This document shows, piece after piece, positions 28,446 to 38,588 of a stretch of 64,000 nucleotides of DNA. The notes beneath the pieces were generated by a model. That model made no database searches. It worked only from the letters and a program-made list of their open reading frames with translations, and was not told the DNA's origin. Source of the DNA: Acorus gramineus (Eukaryota; Streptophyta; Magnoliopsida; Acorales; Acoraceae); NCBI GenBank assembly GCA_030737835.1, contig JAUJYN010000040.1, positions 972,810 through 1,036,809 on the forward strand, read 5' to 3'. The translations under genes were made by a program, and so were the position numbers. Numbering within the stretch: position 1 is the stretch's first letter; every line of letters begins with the position of its first letter.

Positions 28446-31316
28446 CTTCCGGGATTACCGCCGGATCGCGCGATCGAGTTTGAGATAAATCTGATTCCGG
28501 GGACCGAGCCGATTTTGAGAGCTCCGTACCGGATGGCCCCTGCAGAGCTGAGGGTGCTTAAGGAGCAGTTGGAGGAGTTGCTGGAGAAGGGCTTCGCACG
28601 TCCGAGTGTTTCTTCGTGGGGAGCCCCTGCTCTGTTCGTCCGGAAGAAGGACAGTTCGCTGTGGCTTTGTATCGATTACAGGCAGCTGAACAAGCGGACA
28701 GTAAAGAACAAGTACCCCTTGCCGCGGATCGACGATCTGTTTGACCAGCTCCAGGGAGCGCGTGTCTTTTCCAAGATCGATCTCCGCTTGGCCTACTACC
28801 AGCTGAAGATCCGGGAGTCAGACATTCCGAAGACGGCCTTTCGTACCCGGTATGGGCACTACGAGTTCAGAGTACTGCCATTCGGGTTGACAAATGCGCC
28901 GACGGCCTTCATGGATCTGATGAACCGGGTGTTTCGACCCTTCCTCGACTCCTTTGTGGTAGTATTCATCGATGACATATTGGTGTACTCGAGGAGTCTT
29001 GAGGAGCGCTCACCATCTTCGCACTGTCTTGGAGACTTTGGCCAGACATCAGTTGTTCGCCAAGTTCAGCAAGTGCGAGTTTTGGTTGGAGCGTATGGCC
29101 TTTCTGGGCCATGTGATATCCGGCGAGGGCATATCTGTGGACCCGAAGAAGACGCTCGCCGTGTCGAATTGGCGTCGACCGTCGAACCCCACAGAGATTC
29201 GGAGCTTCCTGGGCTTAGCGGGTTATTACAGGAGGTTTGTCGAGGGTTTCTCGAAGATAGCTGTACCTCTTACCCGCCTCACTCGGAAGGATGTCCGGTT
29301 CGAGTGGTCCCCGTCTTGCGAGGAGAGCTTCCAGGAGTTGAAGCGAAGGCTCACCTCAGCGCCAGTTCTTACCCTTCCGTCTGGGAGTGGTGGGTTCGCA
29401 GTTTATACAGATGCATCGCAGTTGGGTGTGGGTTGCGTCCTGATGCAGCACGGTAAGGTTGTGACTTACGCGTCTCGTCAGTTGGAGCCCCATGAGCAGA
29501 ATTACCCCACCCACGACCTTGAGTTGGCAGCGATCATCTTTGCGCTGAAGATGTGGAGGCATTACCTCTATGGAGAGGAGTTCGAGCTCTTTACCGATCA
29601 TAAGAGCTTGACATATCTGCAGTCCCAGCCGGAGCTCAACATGCGTCAGAGACGTTGGGTCGAGTTTCTGACGGACTATGATTGTGACATCGCTTACCAT
29701 CCGGGTAAGGCGAATGTCGTGGTAGATGCTCTCAGTAGGCAGCCCTTGGGCATGGCCGCCCATATGGCTGTCTGTCGTTGGAGGCTTCTGGAGGAGGCCG
29801 CTTGCTGGATCAGTGTTCGAGAGACTCCTGCGGGTGGCTTTTTGGCCAGGCTAGTGGTGCAACCAGTCCTTCTCGTTGATATCCGCACGGCCCAGGCTCA
29901 GGATCCGTATTTTATAGTCCTCTCTGAGGGCGTCGCCCAGGGCGAGCGTTCGGACTACCAGATTCGCCGGGACGGGATCCTGCGGTTCAGAGGCCGAGTG
30001 TGTATTCCCGACGACGCAGAGCTGAAGCGGAAGATTCTGGACGAGGCCCATCGTTCGAGGTACACAGTGCATCCCGGTGGCACGAAGATGTACAGGGGCC
30101 TTCGTCGTGGCAACTGGTGGCGCGGGATGAAGACGGATATTGCCTGTTTCGTTTCCCGATGCTTAGTATGCCAGCAGGTGAAGTCGGAGCATCAGCATCC
30201 TGCGGGGAAGCTGCAGTCCATTGAGATCCCTCAGTGGAAGTGGGAGTAGATCACCATGGACTTCGTCTCGGGTTTGTCGAGGTCACGTTCGGGTCGCGAT
30301 GCCATCTGGGTGATCGTCGACCGGCTGACGAAGTCTGCTCATTTCCTCCCCATCCGACTCACCGATTCTCTGGACACCCTGGTGCAGTTGTTCGTCTCAG
30401 AGATTGTTCGTCTCCATGGCACTCCCGTCAGCATCATTTCCTCCCCATCCGACTCACCGATCGAGATGCGCGTTTTACTTCGAGGTTCTGGCGTAGCCTC
30501 CAGCACGCCCTTGGTACGAACCTCCACTTCAGTACAGCGTTTCATCCACAGACGGACGGCCAGTCGGAGAGGACGATCCAGACCTTGGAGGATATGCTGC
30601 GAGCCTGTGTTCTCGATTTTGGAGGCAGTTGGGAGAGGCACCTTCCATTGGTGGAGTTTGCCTACAACAACAGCTACCACTCGAGCATCCAGATGGCTCC
30701 TTACGAGGCGCTCTATGGCCGCAGCTGCAGGTCCCCCTTGTGTTGGGACGAGGTCGGAGAGCGCCAGTTGGAGGGACCAGAGATCGTTCACCAGACCTCA
30801 GAGATGGTGAAGACGATTCGCGAGCGTATCCGAGTCGCTCAGAGTCGTCAGAAGAGCTACGCCGACCGTCGTCGCCGTGAGCTCGCCTTCGAGGTTGGTG
30901 ATCATGTCTTCCTGAAGGTGTCCCCGATGAAGGGCATCTTCCGTTTCGGTGTACGGGGCAAGCTGAGTCCGCGTTTCATTGGGCCGTTCCTCATCCTCGA
31001 GCGAGTTGGGGAGGTGGCCTATCGCATAGCTCTGCCCCCACAGTTGGCTCAGGCCCATGACGTCTTCCATGTCTCGCAACTGAGGCGCTACGTCCACGAT
31101 CGTGCTCACGTCATCCCGTTTGAGCCGCTCATCTTCGAGCCGGACTTGTCATTCGTGGAGCAGCCGATTGAGATCCTGGAGTGTCGCGAGAAGAGGCTCT
31201 GCACCAAGACCGTCCAGCTGGTCAAGGTGCGATGGCAGCACCGTTCCGGTGCCGAGGCCACTTGGGAGCTCGAGGACGCCATGCGTGACACGTATCCGCA
31301 TCTTTTCCCTTCTTAG
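28404..31316 (+). pseudogene. gypsy chromovirus pol: RT, RNase H, integrase, chromodomain; broken
   Basis: RT begins at about 28446 ([16 protein letters not shown]) and carries SKIDLR and the active-site FIDDILVYS (near 28960). RNase H shows YTDAS and TDHKSL. Integrase has the zinc-finger [18 protein letters not shown] and YNNSYHSS. The C-terminus has a chromodomain-like segment ([17 protein letters not shown]) and ends LFPS at 31316. These features place it in the plant chromoviruses, most likely Tekay/Del. Breaks: a short deletion shifts the frame after [14 protein letters not shown] (about 29012); a TAG stop at 30247-30249, just before the first integrase Asp; and a 28-nt copied segment at 30434-30461 that replaces integrase sequence and shifts the frame again. 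Gag and protease are absent. It cannot encode a working polyprotein. Confidence 0.9.
30339..30461 (+). repeat. 28-nt exact repeat inside the integrase region
   Basis: Bases 30339-30366 and 30434-30461 are identical (starting TCATTTCCTCCCC and ending CTCACCGAT), 95 bases apart. The first copy encodes the normal integrase segment HFLPIRLTD. The second stands where the family has a different short segment before DRDARF, so it is a copy of the first. It disrupts the frame. Confidence 0.85.
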
Positions 31317-31351
31317 ATGTTCTTGTATTTATTTTGAGGACAAAATTTCCT

Positions 31352-31369
31352 AAGGGGGGGGGGGGAGAA
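31352..31369 (+). other. polypurine tract
   Basis: An AA(G)12AGAA run directly before the TG of the right LTR, the plus-strand priming site of the gypsy element. It fixes the start of the right LTR at 31370. Confidence 0.85.
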
Positions 31370-32295
31370 TGTTATATATGTGTCACTTTTTACCTTCTGG
31401 TAACCATTGGAGCATTTTGGTAGTTTTTCAATTTTTCTTCGTTTTTCGATCGGAACCGCTAAAATTTTGGACTGTTAGCTATCATCCTGAGTTTGAGGAC
31501 TCCGATTGAAAATCTAACTGCATATTATGTGTCCTGGTGCCATTTCAAGCCACTCACGAAAATTTCATCGAGTTCCGGTAACGTTTAAGAATTTCGCAGT
31601 TCCGAAGCATATCCGGGTTTTGACAGAGCGAGAAGTCATTGGGAGACTTGACTTGGTCAAATGTTGACTTTGACTTGGTCAACCCCTTTTGTTTTCTTGT
31701 GTGGTTGGGTTGACCCAAGTCAAAGTGCACTCAAACCCTAATTAATCTAGATTAACCTAATTCTAATTCAAGTGGTGTGTTTTTGTGGTGTGTGTGTGTG
31801 TGAGGGCTTTCAGTGGGCGCCCATGCATAGTGCTTCCCCACTATTTATCATCTCCACTCATCCCTCTCTCTCCCCTCTCTCTTTTTCCACCATTTGAGCT
31901 AGCTAGAGTGCTTGAAACCAAAAACACAAAGAAGAGAAAGGATAGGTATTGACCTGATCTATCTTCCTATGGTTTCTTTTCCAAGTTTCCTCATGTATGA
32001 CCCCCTCTCATACCCTCTTTTCTCCTCTGATTTCAGCCCCTCTTGGGCTAGGTAGAGATCTTGGTGGTGGTGGCCTTGGAGGAGGTGTTTCGGTGCACGA
32101 AGAGCTCCCGATCCCCTTCCCTTCCTTTCCTCTCCTTGGGTAAGGCTTCTTTCCTTCCTTTTCTTGTTTAGATGCATGTTAGGAGGGAGTTTTTGGCTGT
32201 TGGTGGCTGTTGGTGGCCATTGGTGGCCGGTGAGAGGTGGTAGGGTGGCTCGGGCAGGCGGGCTGGCAGGCCGACTCGGGTAGGCAGGCAGGCAG

Positions 32296-32450
32296 AGCGC
32301 GTGCTGTCGGGAGCGCTGGGCGCGTGCTGCCGGGCACGCTGGGCGTGTGCTGTCGGGCGCGCTGGGCGCGTGCTGCCGGGCACGCTGGGCGTGTGCTGTC
32401 GGGCGCGCTGGGCGCGTGCTGCCAGGCGCGCTGGGCGCGTGCTGTCGGGC
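32296..32450 (+). repeat. 23-bp GC-rich minisatellite, about 6.5 copies
   Basis: The units alternate between two forms, GCGCTGGGCGCGTGCTGC + CGGGC and ACGCTGGGCGTGTGCTGT + CGGGC, so there is a 46-bp higher-order period. Because 23 is not a multiple of three, the open frames across it in several phases are by-products of the repeat, not genes. It lies in the GC-rich block of the family B LTR. Confidence 0.85.
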
Positions 32451-33832
32451 GTACGAGCTAGCGGGTGCTGGGCGCTGGGCACCGTGCGGGCAGGGGCGTG
32501 CGCGTGGAGCGCTGCGCAGAGGCGCAGGCGTGCTGTGCGCGCGCGGTGAGGCGAGCTGGTGGTGCGCGCGGGGTGAGGCGCTGGGGCGCAGAGCGTGCGG
32601 GTGTGCGCGCAGGTTGCTGCGCTAGGGCGCAGTGAGTGCGCGGTGCACCCGGGAGGCTCGGCAGGAGTGTCCGGGTGTGCGGGATGGGCTCGGCAATGTG
32701 TCTGGGCGCGCGGGCCGGGGCTCGGCTGTGAACCCGGGGTGGGTGGCCGTGCGTACGGCTTCCCGGGGGTTCGGGAGTGAGTCGGAGTGCTCGAACTCGT
32801 GTGCGTACAGGCCGTATGTACGCTTGTCCGAGTGTTGGGTATTTTTTGTGTATTTTTGTGTATTTTACTCACCGAGTTTGTTACCCTGTCTTGCAGATCT
32901 TGACGGACGGTCGCGCGACGACCCGGTTATTGGTGAGTGGGACAATCCAACTCAGTAGGGAGGCGCTATATGCACTTGGGCGTATACCGTCCTCCCCTGG
33001 AGCACCATGGTTAATATTAACTTGTGTAATATGTAATCCATGCAGGCATGATTAATATGTAGTATGCATGCTACCCTAGACTTTGTATGTTAGGGACTTG
33101 CACCCTTAGGATATGTGTAAGAGCCATGCATCCTGTCACCCTGTTCTCATGCTAGGAAGCCTCGACCTATGCATGTGTCCTACTAGTTTGATTTATTAAA
33201 TTAAAAGCGAACTTATAGTATTTTAACATGCCTTGGGGAATATTAAGGGGCCTTGCGAGGTCAACATTGAGACCCGGGCTAGGGTACTCCGTATTCCTTG
33301 TTTGGTTGTCGGGATGTCCTATATCGGGACCTCAGGTTGCCCTCCCAAGGTTTCTTTTCCTCATTATTATCTTATATATTCCCCGCATCTTGGTTATGCG
33401 CCCTGGAGGAATTCTGAAGAATTCAAGACATTAGAGTCGTTGAGATGTGTTGTCGGCGGATCCGAGTGGATCATATGCGTATGGATAGGCTGTTCTGTTC
33501 CCTTCGTTGGATCCGTGTAGAGACTACCCCAGCGTTAGAAAGGCCGTCTCGTGAGAGGGCTCCCATCAGTAGGCACCTCCTGATTTGGGACGGACTGTGC
33601 TGAATGTGGGAGTGGCCAAGCGGCCTACGGAGTGGAGGAGAGACTATCGGTGGACCAAGGGTGACCAACAGCCTAGTCAGTCCCAATATCCTATGTCACC
33701 ATATTGAGGGGTGAGGGTGAGGGTGTGGTGGGTCGGCGATGTAGCGACCCACTGGATTGTGTAATTCCTGCCACTTTGAGGCTTGATTATTTATTTGTGG
33801 TTAATATAAACTGTGATGCATAGGTTGTGCTG

Positions 33833-33860
33833 TTCACTGAGCGTGTGGCTCACCCCTCGC
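33833..33860 (+). promoter_or_regulatory. shared gypsy LTR box (best copy)
   Basis: TTCACTGAGCGTGTG followed by GCTCACCCCTCGC, 442 nt before the 3' end of the LTR. The same box is found at 11549, 24423 (minus), 27902, 37365, 47394 (minus), 51469 (minus) and 62048, in LTRs whose remaining sequence differs widely. Its role is unknown; transcript start, RNA 3' end formation or RNA packaging are all possible. Confidence 0.65.
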
Positions 33861-36800
33861 ATAATATTTTCTCCAATTATCACTGAGTCGGACTTGAAGG
33901 AGGAGCTCCCCGAGAGACTGCATCAGTAGCGGAGCAGCGCCACGTCCCACGAGTATTAGAGGCCATTAGCATCCTTTCTTTTGATTGTATGTATATATTT
34001 CCGTGCTTGGGCACCGTTTGTATATTATTTGGATGTATGTGTGTATATTGGCTCTCACAGGACAGATGATTATGTATCGAGTCTGTGGTATGTTTTTGAA
34101 TTACAGACTCAGTCTTTTAGCTTCCGCTATCTGTGTATATATCATGTCAGCCTTTCTTTCGTCTGTGCTGTCATTTTAGTTGTTGTTTAGAGTATTTTAT
34201 TGATCTCCTGTATAGACTGCTGATATCATGTATACACTTGCCGCGTCCCAGGGACGGCCGCCCTGGGGCGTGACATTATGTGCATGAACCATATGCACAA
34301 TCATCTAATAATTATAGGGACACTCCCTATCATGGATTTACATCATAATAATTCATACAATATGCATACATGGTCATTAATCACAAGGCCTAACTTAAGC
34401 ATGCGTTGGATAACGCCAACTTAAAAGAAAGGGTCAAGCGCGATCTCGCGCACTAACATGTGCATGCCAATATTCCAAACGAACTTGAGTCGAGTAGGAA
34501 ATCGCATCTACTTACTCAGTTCGTTCAGAGGGAGAGGGCGAGAGAGATCATCATCTCATGAAGCTGGTCATAGCTTTGCCCCATTAGCATGGGCGCAACA
34601 GCTATACCACACCCTCGAGTCTTATCGCAAGGGAATATTAGGCAGGTGCCCATTATTAACCCAAACTTAATCATACTGTATATTCCCATTAATACGGTGG
34701 GAGTAGTATTACAATACTACCTAAGACATGCCATATTCTATACATCCATACACATTTACAACATACATGCTCATACTAGAGGGCGCATGCAGCACAATCA
34801 TTCATACATGAATACAATACATGTATATAAGCCTAGCATGCAAGATATCTACATATTATAGCTTAAGCATGGCCATACTACTTATCTACACAAGTAGTAT
34901 AGCTAGGGGGCCCCATCGATGCGCGACGCGCGACTACGCGCGTCGAGCGCATCCCGAGAGGGGGGGGGGATTGGATCGAACCACTCACCATTACCCAGGA
35001 CCTCGCGCATCCCATCCGACGAGATCTACAAGGTAGGGGCATCAAATTTGGTGAGTAACATCACAATTTAACACTTAGAAATCATTAGAAATACCAAAGA
35101 CTTAGACATGCACGCATACGGGCTCGCACGCATGCGAGCACGCGCGTACGCACGCATGCCCGGGTGCCCCAGCACCTACCTGAGACCCTGGGCAGCCCCA
35201 CGCATGCCCCAGCACGCGCACGCACGCGCGCGCGGGCACTGGTGCCCAGCCGCGCGCCCAGGCACATGCCCAGGCGCACTGCCCCGCGCGCGCGCGCACT
35301 CCCCGCGCGCACCCCCGCTCGCGCCTGCGCTTGCCAGCGCCCCTCTGCGCGCGCGCCTGCAAGCGCACGCGGGCAGACAAGGCCCTGCGCGCGCCCAGTT
35401 TCTCCTAACCCTCTTTTAACCCCCTTTAACCCCTCCTCCACACTTCTCACTCACCCTAAACCAATTACTTAGCATGCATGACCTCCCCAACCATCCCAAC
35501 AGCCCTAAAAATCAAAAAGAAGGGGAAGAGGACTTACCAAAAGAGGGAAAGGGAAAGGGGGAGATGCGGGGCTCTCGACGCGCCCACGGCCACCTCAACC
35601 ACCACCACCACCACCACCACCTCTTCAGCCTCTCACCAGCCCTTCTTGGCTGCAAATCAGGGGGGGGGGGAAGTTCATGAAAAGGTGCTTGAGAGAGGGG
35701 AGATCAACAACTACAACAACACTTACATAAAACTTTTCTCTTCCTCCTTCACCCCCTCCTTCTCTTCTCTTTGAGGAATTTACACAAACACATGGGGAGA
35801 GTGAAAAGAGAGAAGAGAGAGCCAAGAAAAGTTGACGTGGGGAGTGGGAGAGAGAGAGAGGGAGATATTTTTGGGCACATAAATATCCAAAAGAGGGATC
35901 CAAATGACCAATTCATCCTTGACTAGAAATTCTGTACATGCTTCACTAGAACAGCCATAACTTCCTCAATATAGCTCCGAATTGCACAATTCAAAGTCCG
36001 CTGGAAAGCCAAGAAGATTATCTACAACTTTCATGTTTATGCGAAGATCAAATAATCCTTCCAGATATTCCGAAATGTGAGCTAAACATTGAACAGGGCT
36101 GCTGCCAGAATTTTTCATCCCCGGGGTATACTTGGAAAAATACCCATAACTCTTACTACATGAATCCAGTTGATCTAATTCCACTTTTGTATGAAAGCTA
36201 ACTCAAAACTGAGCATCTCGTAATAAAATCATATTTAAACCTCTTCATCTTGGATTTTAACAAAATTAAATCCAAATACCAAATCGGAAATACATAACTT
36301 CTAGGAGGAAAATTATGTAGTCAAGTTTTTTTTATCAGAGCGCTCCAAATGACACAGGCATAAGAAGTAAGATCAATGAATATTAATTGGATATTATTGT
36401 TATTTAGATATAAATTGATTGGATTGAGTTATTTGGATCATTGGAGTTGTAGTGAAGCCTTAGTGGATCATTGGAGTTGTAGTGGATTATTTGTCTAAAT
36501 ATTTTATTTGATGATTGATCGGTTATGTGGGCCTTATGAAATAAATGGATATTGATTATCGGATCATTGTGAGATATGAACATTTTAATATTTATTTGGA
36601 GTTGAAATTTTTGTTAGGCCTTTAAGGTGAGTTGCGGATTGTAGGTCTATTTGGTACGGGCTCTTGGGATTATTGGGCTGAGTGTTGTTGTAAGTTGTAT
36701 GTCATGACTGAATGATTTTCTTATTTAGTGATTGCATAATTGTTATGCTAGGTTATCCACGTGCGAGTGTGTAGCGTTCATGCACGTGCATTGGTTTGTA

Positions 36801-38030
36801 TTTGCGTGGACTGGAGGTGAGTGGATGTCTCTATATTATTTGAAAAGCATCATATTATTTTATGATTATGAAATCTATCTTGTACAAAGCATATGAGCAT
36901 GTTATCATCATATATGTTGATATTTTGGATATATTATATGTATTGGAAATTATGGGATTTATGAAAATTGTCACATGCTGTATACTTGAAAGAATAAGTA
37001 GTTTTGATTATGCATGCATTAAATCGTCTAGGTGGCTCAGTCTAGGTGGCTGCGGTCTAAATTTGACCCAAGTCTAGGTGGCTATGTCTACGTGGCCCGA
37101 TTTCCAAAGTGAAATATCTGCGGCTAGGTGTCGTGGAAAGCAGGCATGCGTGTCCGTTGCATTCATATACATCATGTAGTTTGAAATCATGAGAAGATTT
37201 TTATGACATCATATTTTATTTGAAAAGAAAATGTTGTTATATCCTTGTATGTTTTAAATGGCTTCTTTATTATAAGATTTCCATAATATTACAACAATTG
37301 TTCCATATACACTTTATAACTGATTATTTTAAAGTATAATATATTATTGGAACACTTGTGTCCATTCACTGAGCGTGTGGTAGCTCATCCCTCTCTCTTC
37401 CCAACCTTTCAGATTAGCTGTTGGTGGTTGTCGATCTCGTTAAGGCGTTGGAGGTTGAAGCTCGTACTTTATTTCTGGAGCACTAGACTTGTGTAAAAGG
37501 TGTTGGTCATTTCTTTGGCATGTAGAGGACCCATATGTATGATAGTGTGGATATATATAAATTAAGTTGTTTTCGATGTATATTGAATTTGTGTTGGATT
37601 TTAGCATTGACAATATATGTATAATTATGGTGATATATTCGTATGTTCTCTGGATGAAATATATATATATAGAACTCTGAGATTCGAGGAATTTAGTTAA
37701 CGCAACCGGATTTCACGCTTCAAAACGGAGCCGTGGATCTGGGGGCGTTACAGCTTTTGGATTTGCAAGAACTGCTTTTCCCAAATCAAACCCGTTTCCA
37801 AAAAAAAAAACAAGGGCCAAAAGCTTTAGACATATTTTTTGTGAAAAAACATCAAAAACCTAAAATCAGTTTAACCTAAAATCAATTTTGCAATCGTGCA
37901 ACCAAACACAACCTCAATCTTATTATAAATTTTAACAATTCTAAATTTTAAAATTCAAATATTATCTTAAGAATTAATTTAATGTCAATTGAATAATAAA
38001 GAAACATTTATATCCATAAAACAACTCTTC

Positions 38031-38338
38031 TGTTGTAAACTAAATAGAATATGATATATAAGAGTATATAAACAAACCACACAAGCATATAGAGAAGAGA
38101 AGTAGAGAGAGATTCTTATTCACTTTGTTGGTTGTATACAAGAGAGAACCCCTCTATTTATAGGATGCATAGAGGAATCCCAAAGGTGGAGAGTTACAAG
38201 TCTATAGAGGTGAGGGGGAGATAGTGGGGCACTAATGGGAGTGTTATGGAATAGAAGAGTGGGGGAGGTTATGGAGTTGAAGAGTGGGGGAGGTTATAGG
38301 TTAGAGAAGTGGTGGTTATCCACCATATCTCACAACAC
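38031..38338 (-). repeat. copia 3' LTR (308 bp)
   Basis: TGTTGTAAAC...CTCACAACA on the plus strand. On the element's strand the TATA box is CTATAAATAGAGGGG (about 38165-38150). It holds a short internal duplication around GAAGAGTGGGGGAGGTTAT. Confidence 0.9.
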
Positions 38339-38588
38339 TCCCCCTTGGATGACCACCACGCTAAGAAAATTGCCTCATTAAAACCTTGCTTGGAAAACCC
38401 AATGGGAAAAAACCAAAGCGAAGGAAAAAGAGTACAATGTAACTTAATCGTATAATAGTGTATGCGTTTGACACTGCCTCATTAAAACCTTGCCAGGAAA
38501 ACCCAATGGGACAAAACCTAGGCGAAGGAAAAAGAGTACAGTTCGCAAAATGTCATCAAAAATTACTCCCCCTCATAAGTACAAGATT

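Larger units (their letters stand above)
25357..34275 (+). mobile_element. chimeric gypsy (chromovirus) element: LTRs of two families, gag lost
   Basis: The order is a family A-like LTR (25357-28328), a primer-binding site (28331-28342), a junction repeat, RT to chromodomain (about 28437-31316), a polypurine tract (31352-31369) and a family B LTR (31370-34275). The left LTR begins TGTAACACC and ends GCGTTACA. The right one begins TGTTATATATGTG and ends GCGTGACA, and the two do not align over their bodies. The flanks GATGC and TTATG do not match, so there is no TSD. Gag, protease and the first part of RT are missing. The simplest reading is recombination or template switching between two related elements. 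Confidence 0.7.
31370..34275 (+). mobile_element. right LTR of the chimeric gypsy (family B, 2906 bp)
   Basis: It begins TGTTATATATGTGTCAC and ends GCCGCCCTGGGGCGTGACA. The same LTR family occurs as solo copies at 51026-53995 (reverse) and 59341-62502. Within it lie a CT-rich leader (31865-31890), a GC-rich block (32240-32790) with a 23-bp minisatellite, and a region with the phrase AGGGCTCCCATCAGTAGGC. The LTR box is at 33833-33860. Confidence 0.85.
23996..36400 (-). mobile_element. gypsy LTR, family C, reverse orientation, split by the gypsy element (right end approximate)
   Basis: Read on the plus strand it starts TGTCACGCCCCAGGGCGG, the reverse complement of a gypsy LTR 3' end. Its sequence is 23996-25356 and 34276 to roughly 36340-36490. 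A second copy at 47160-49490 shows the same order across the break: GAATTCxxCxGAATTC, then GATGC, then GGCATGC-type phrases, then the GGGGCCCCATCGATGCGCGA phrase (34910 and 48892). The shared box is at 24396-24423. A CpG-rich low-complexity block lies at 35100-35400. The right end and its TSD could not be found; the left flank is AGTGG. Confidence 0.55.
22908..37752 (+). mobile_element. gypsy LTR, family A (TSD GCTTT), with nested insertions
   Basis: The start TGTAACATCTCTATA and the end GGATCTGGGGGCGTTACA are those of one LTR. GCTTT lies before it (22903-22907) and after it (37753-37757), a perfect 5-bp TSD. Its own sequence is 22908-23995 plus about 36400-37752 (about 2.4 kb). The gap is filled by family C and the gypsy element. 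The shared LTR box is at 37365-37394. It has no internal domain of its own, so it is a solo LTR. Confidence 0.75.

Noticed and set aside
32168..32872. Long open frames on both strands in GC-rich LTR blocks (also in 35085-35472, 49069-49625, 52485-53463, 59968-60877)
   Set aside because: They are open in several frames at once because GC-rich, low-complexity repeats lack stop codons. They contain no domain, and the 23-bp repeat does not keep a frame.
31370..34275. Family B LTR as a separate solo LTR next to an unrelated pol
   Set aside because: The pol frame runs to its natural end, followed by a polypurine tract that abuts the LTR, so the two belong together.
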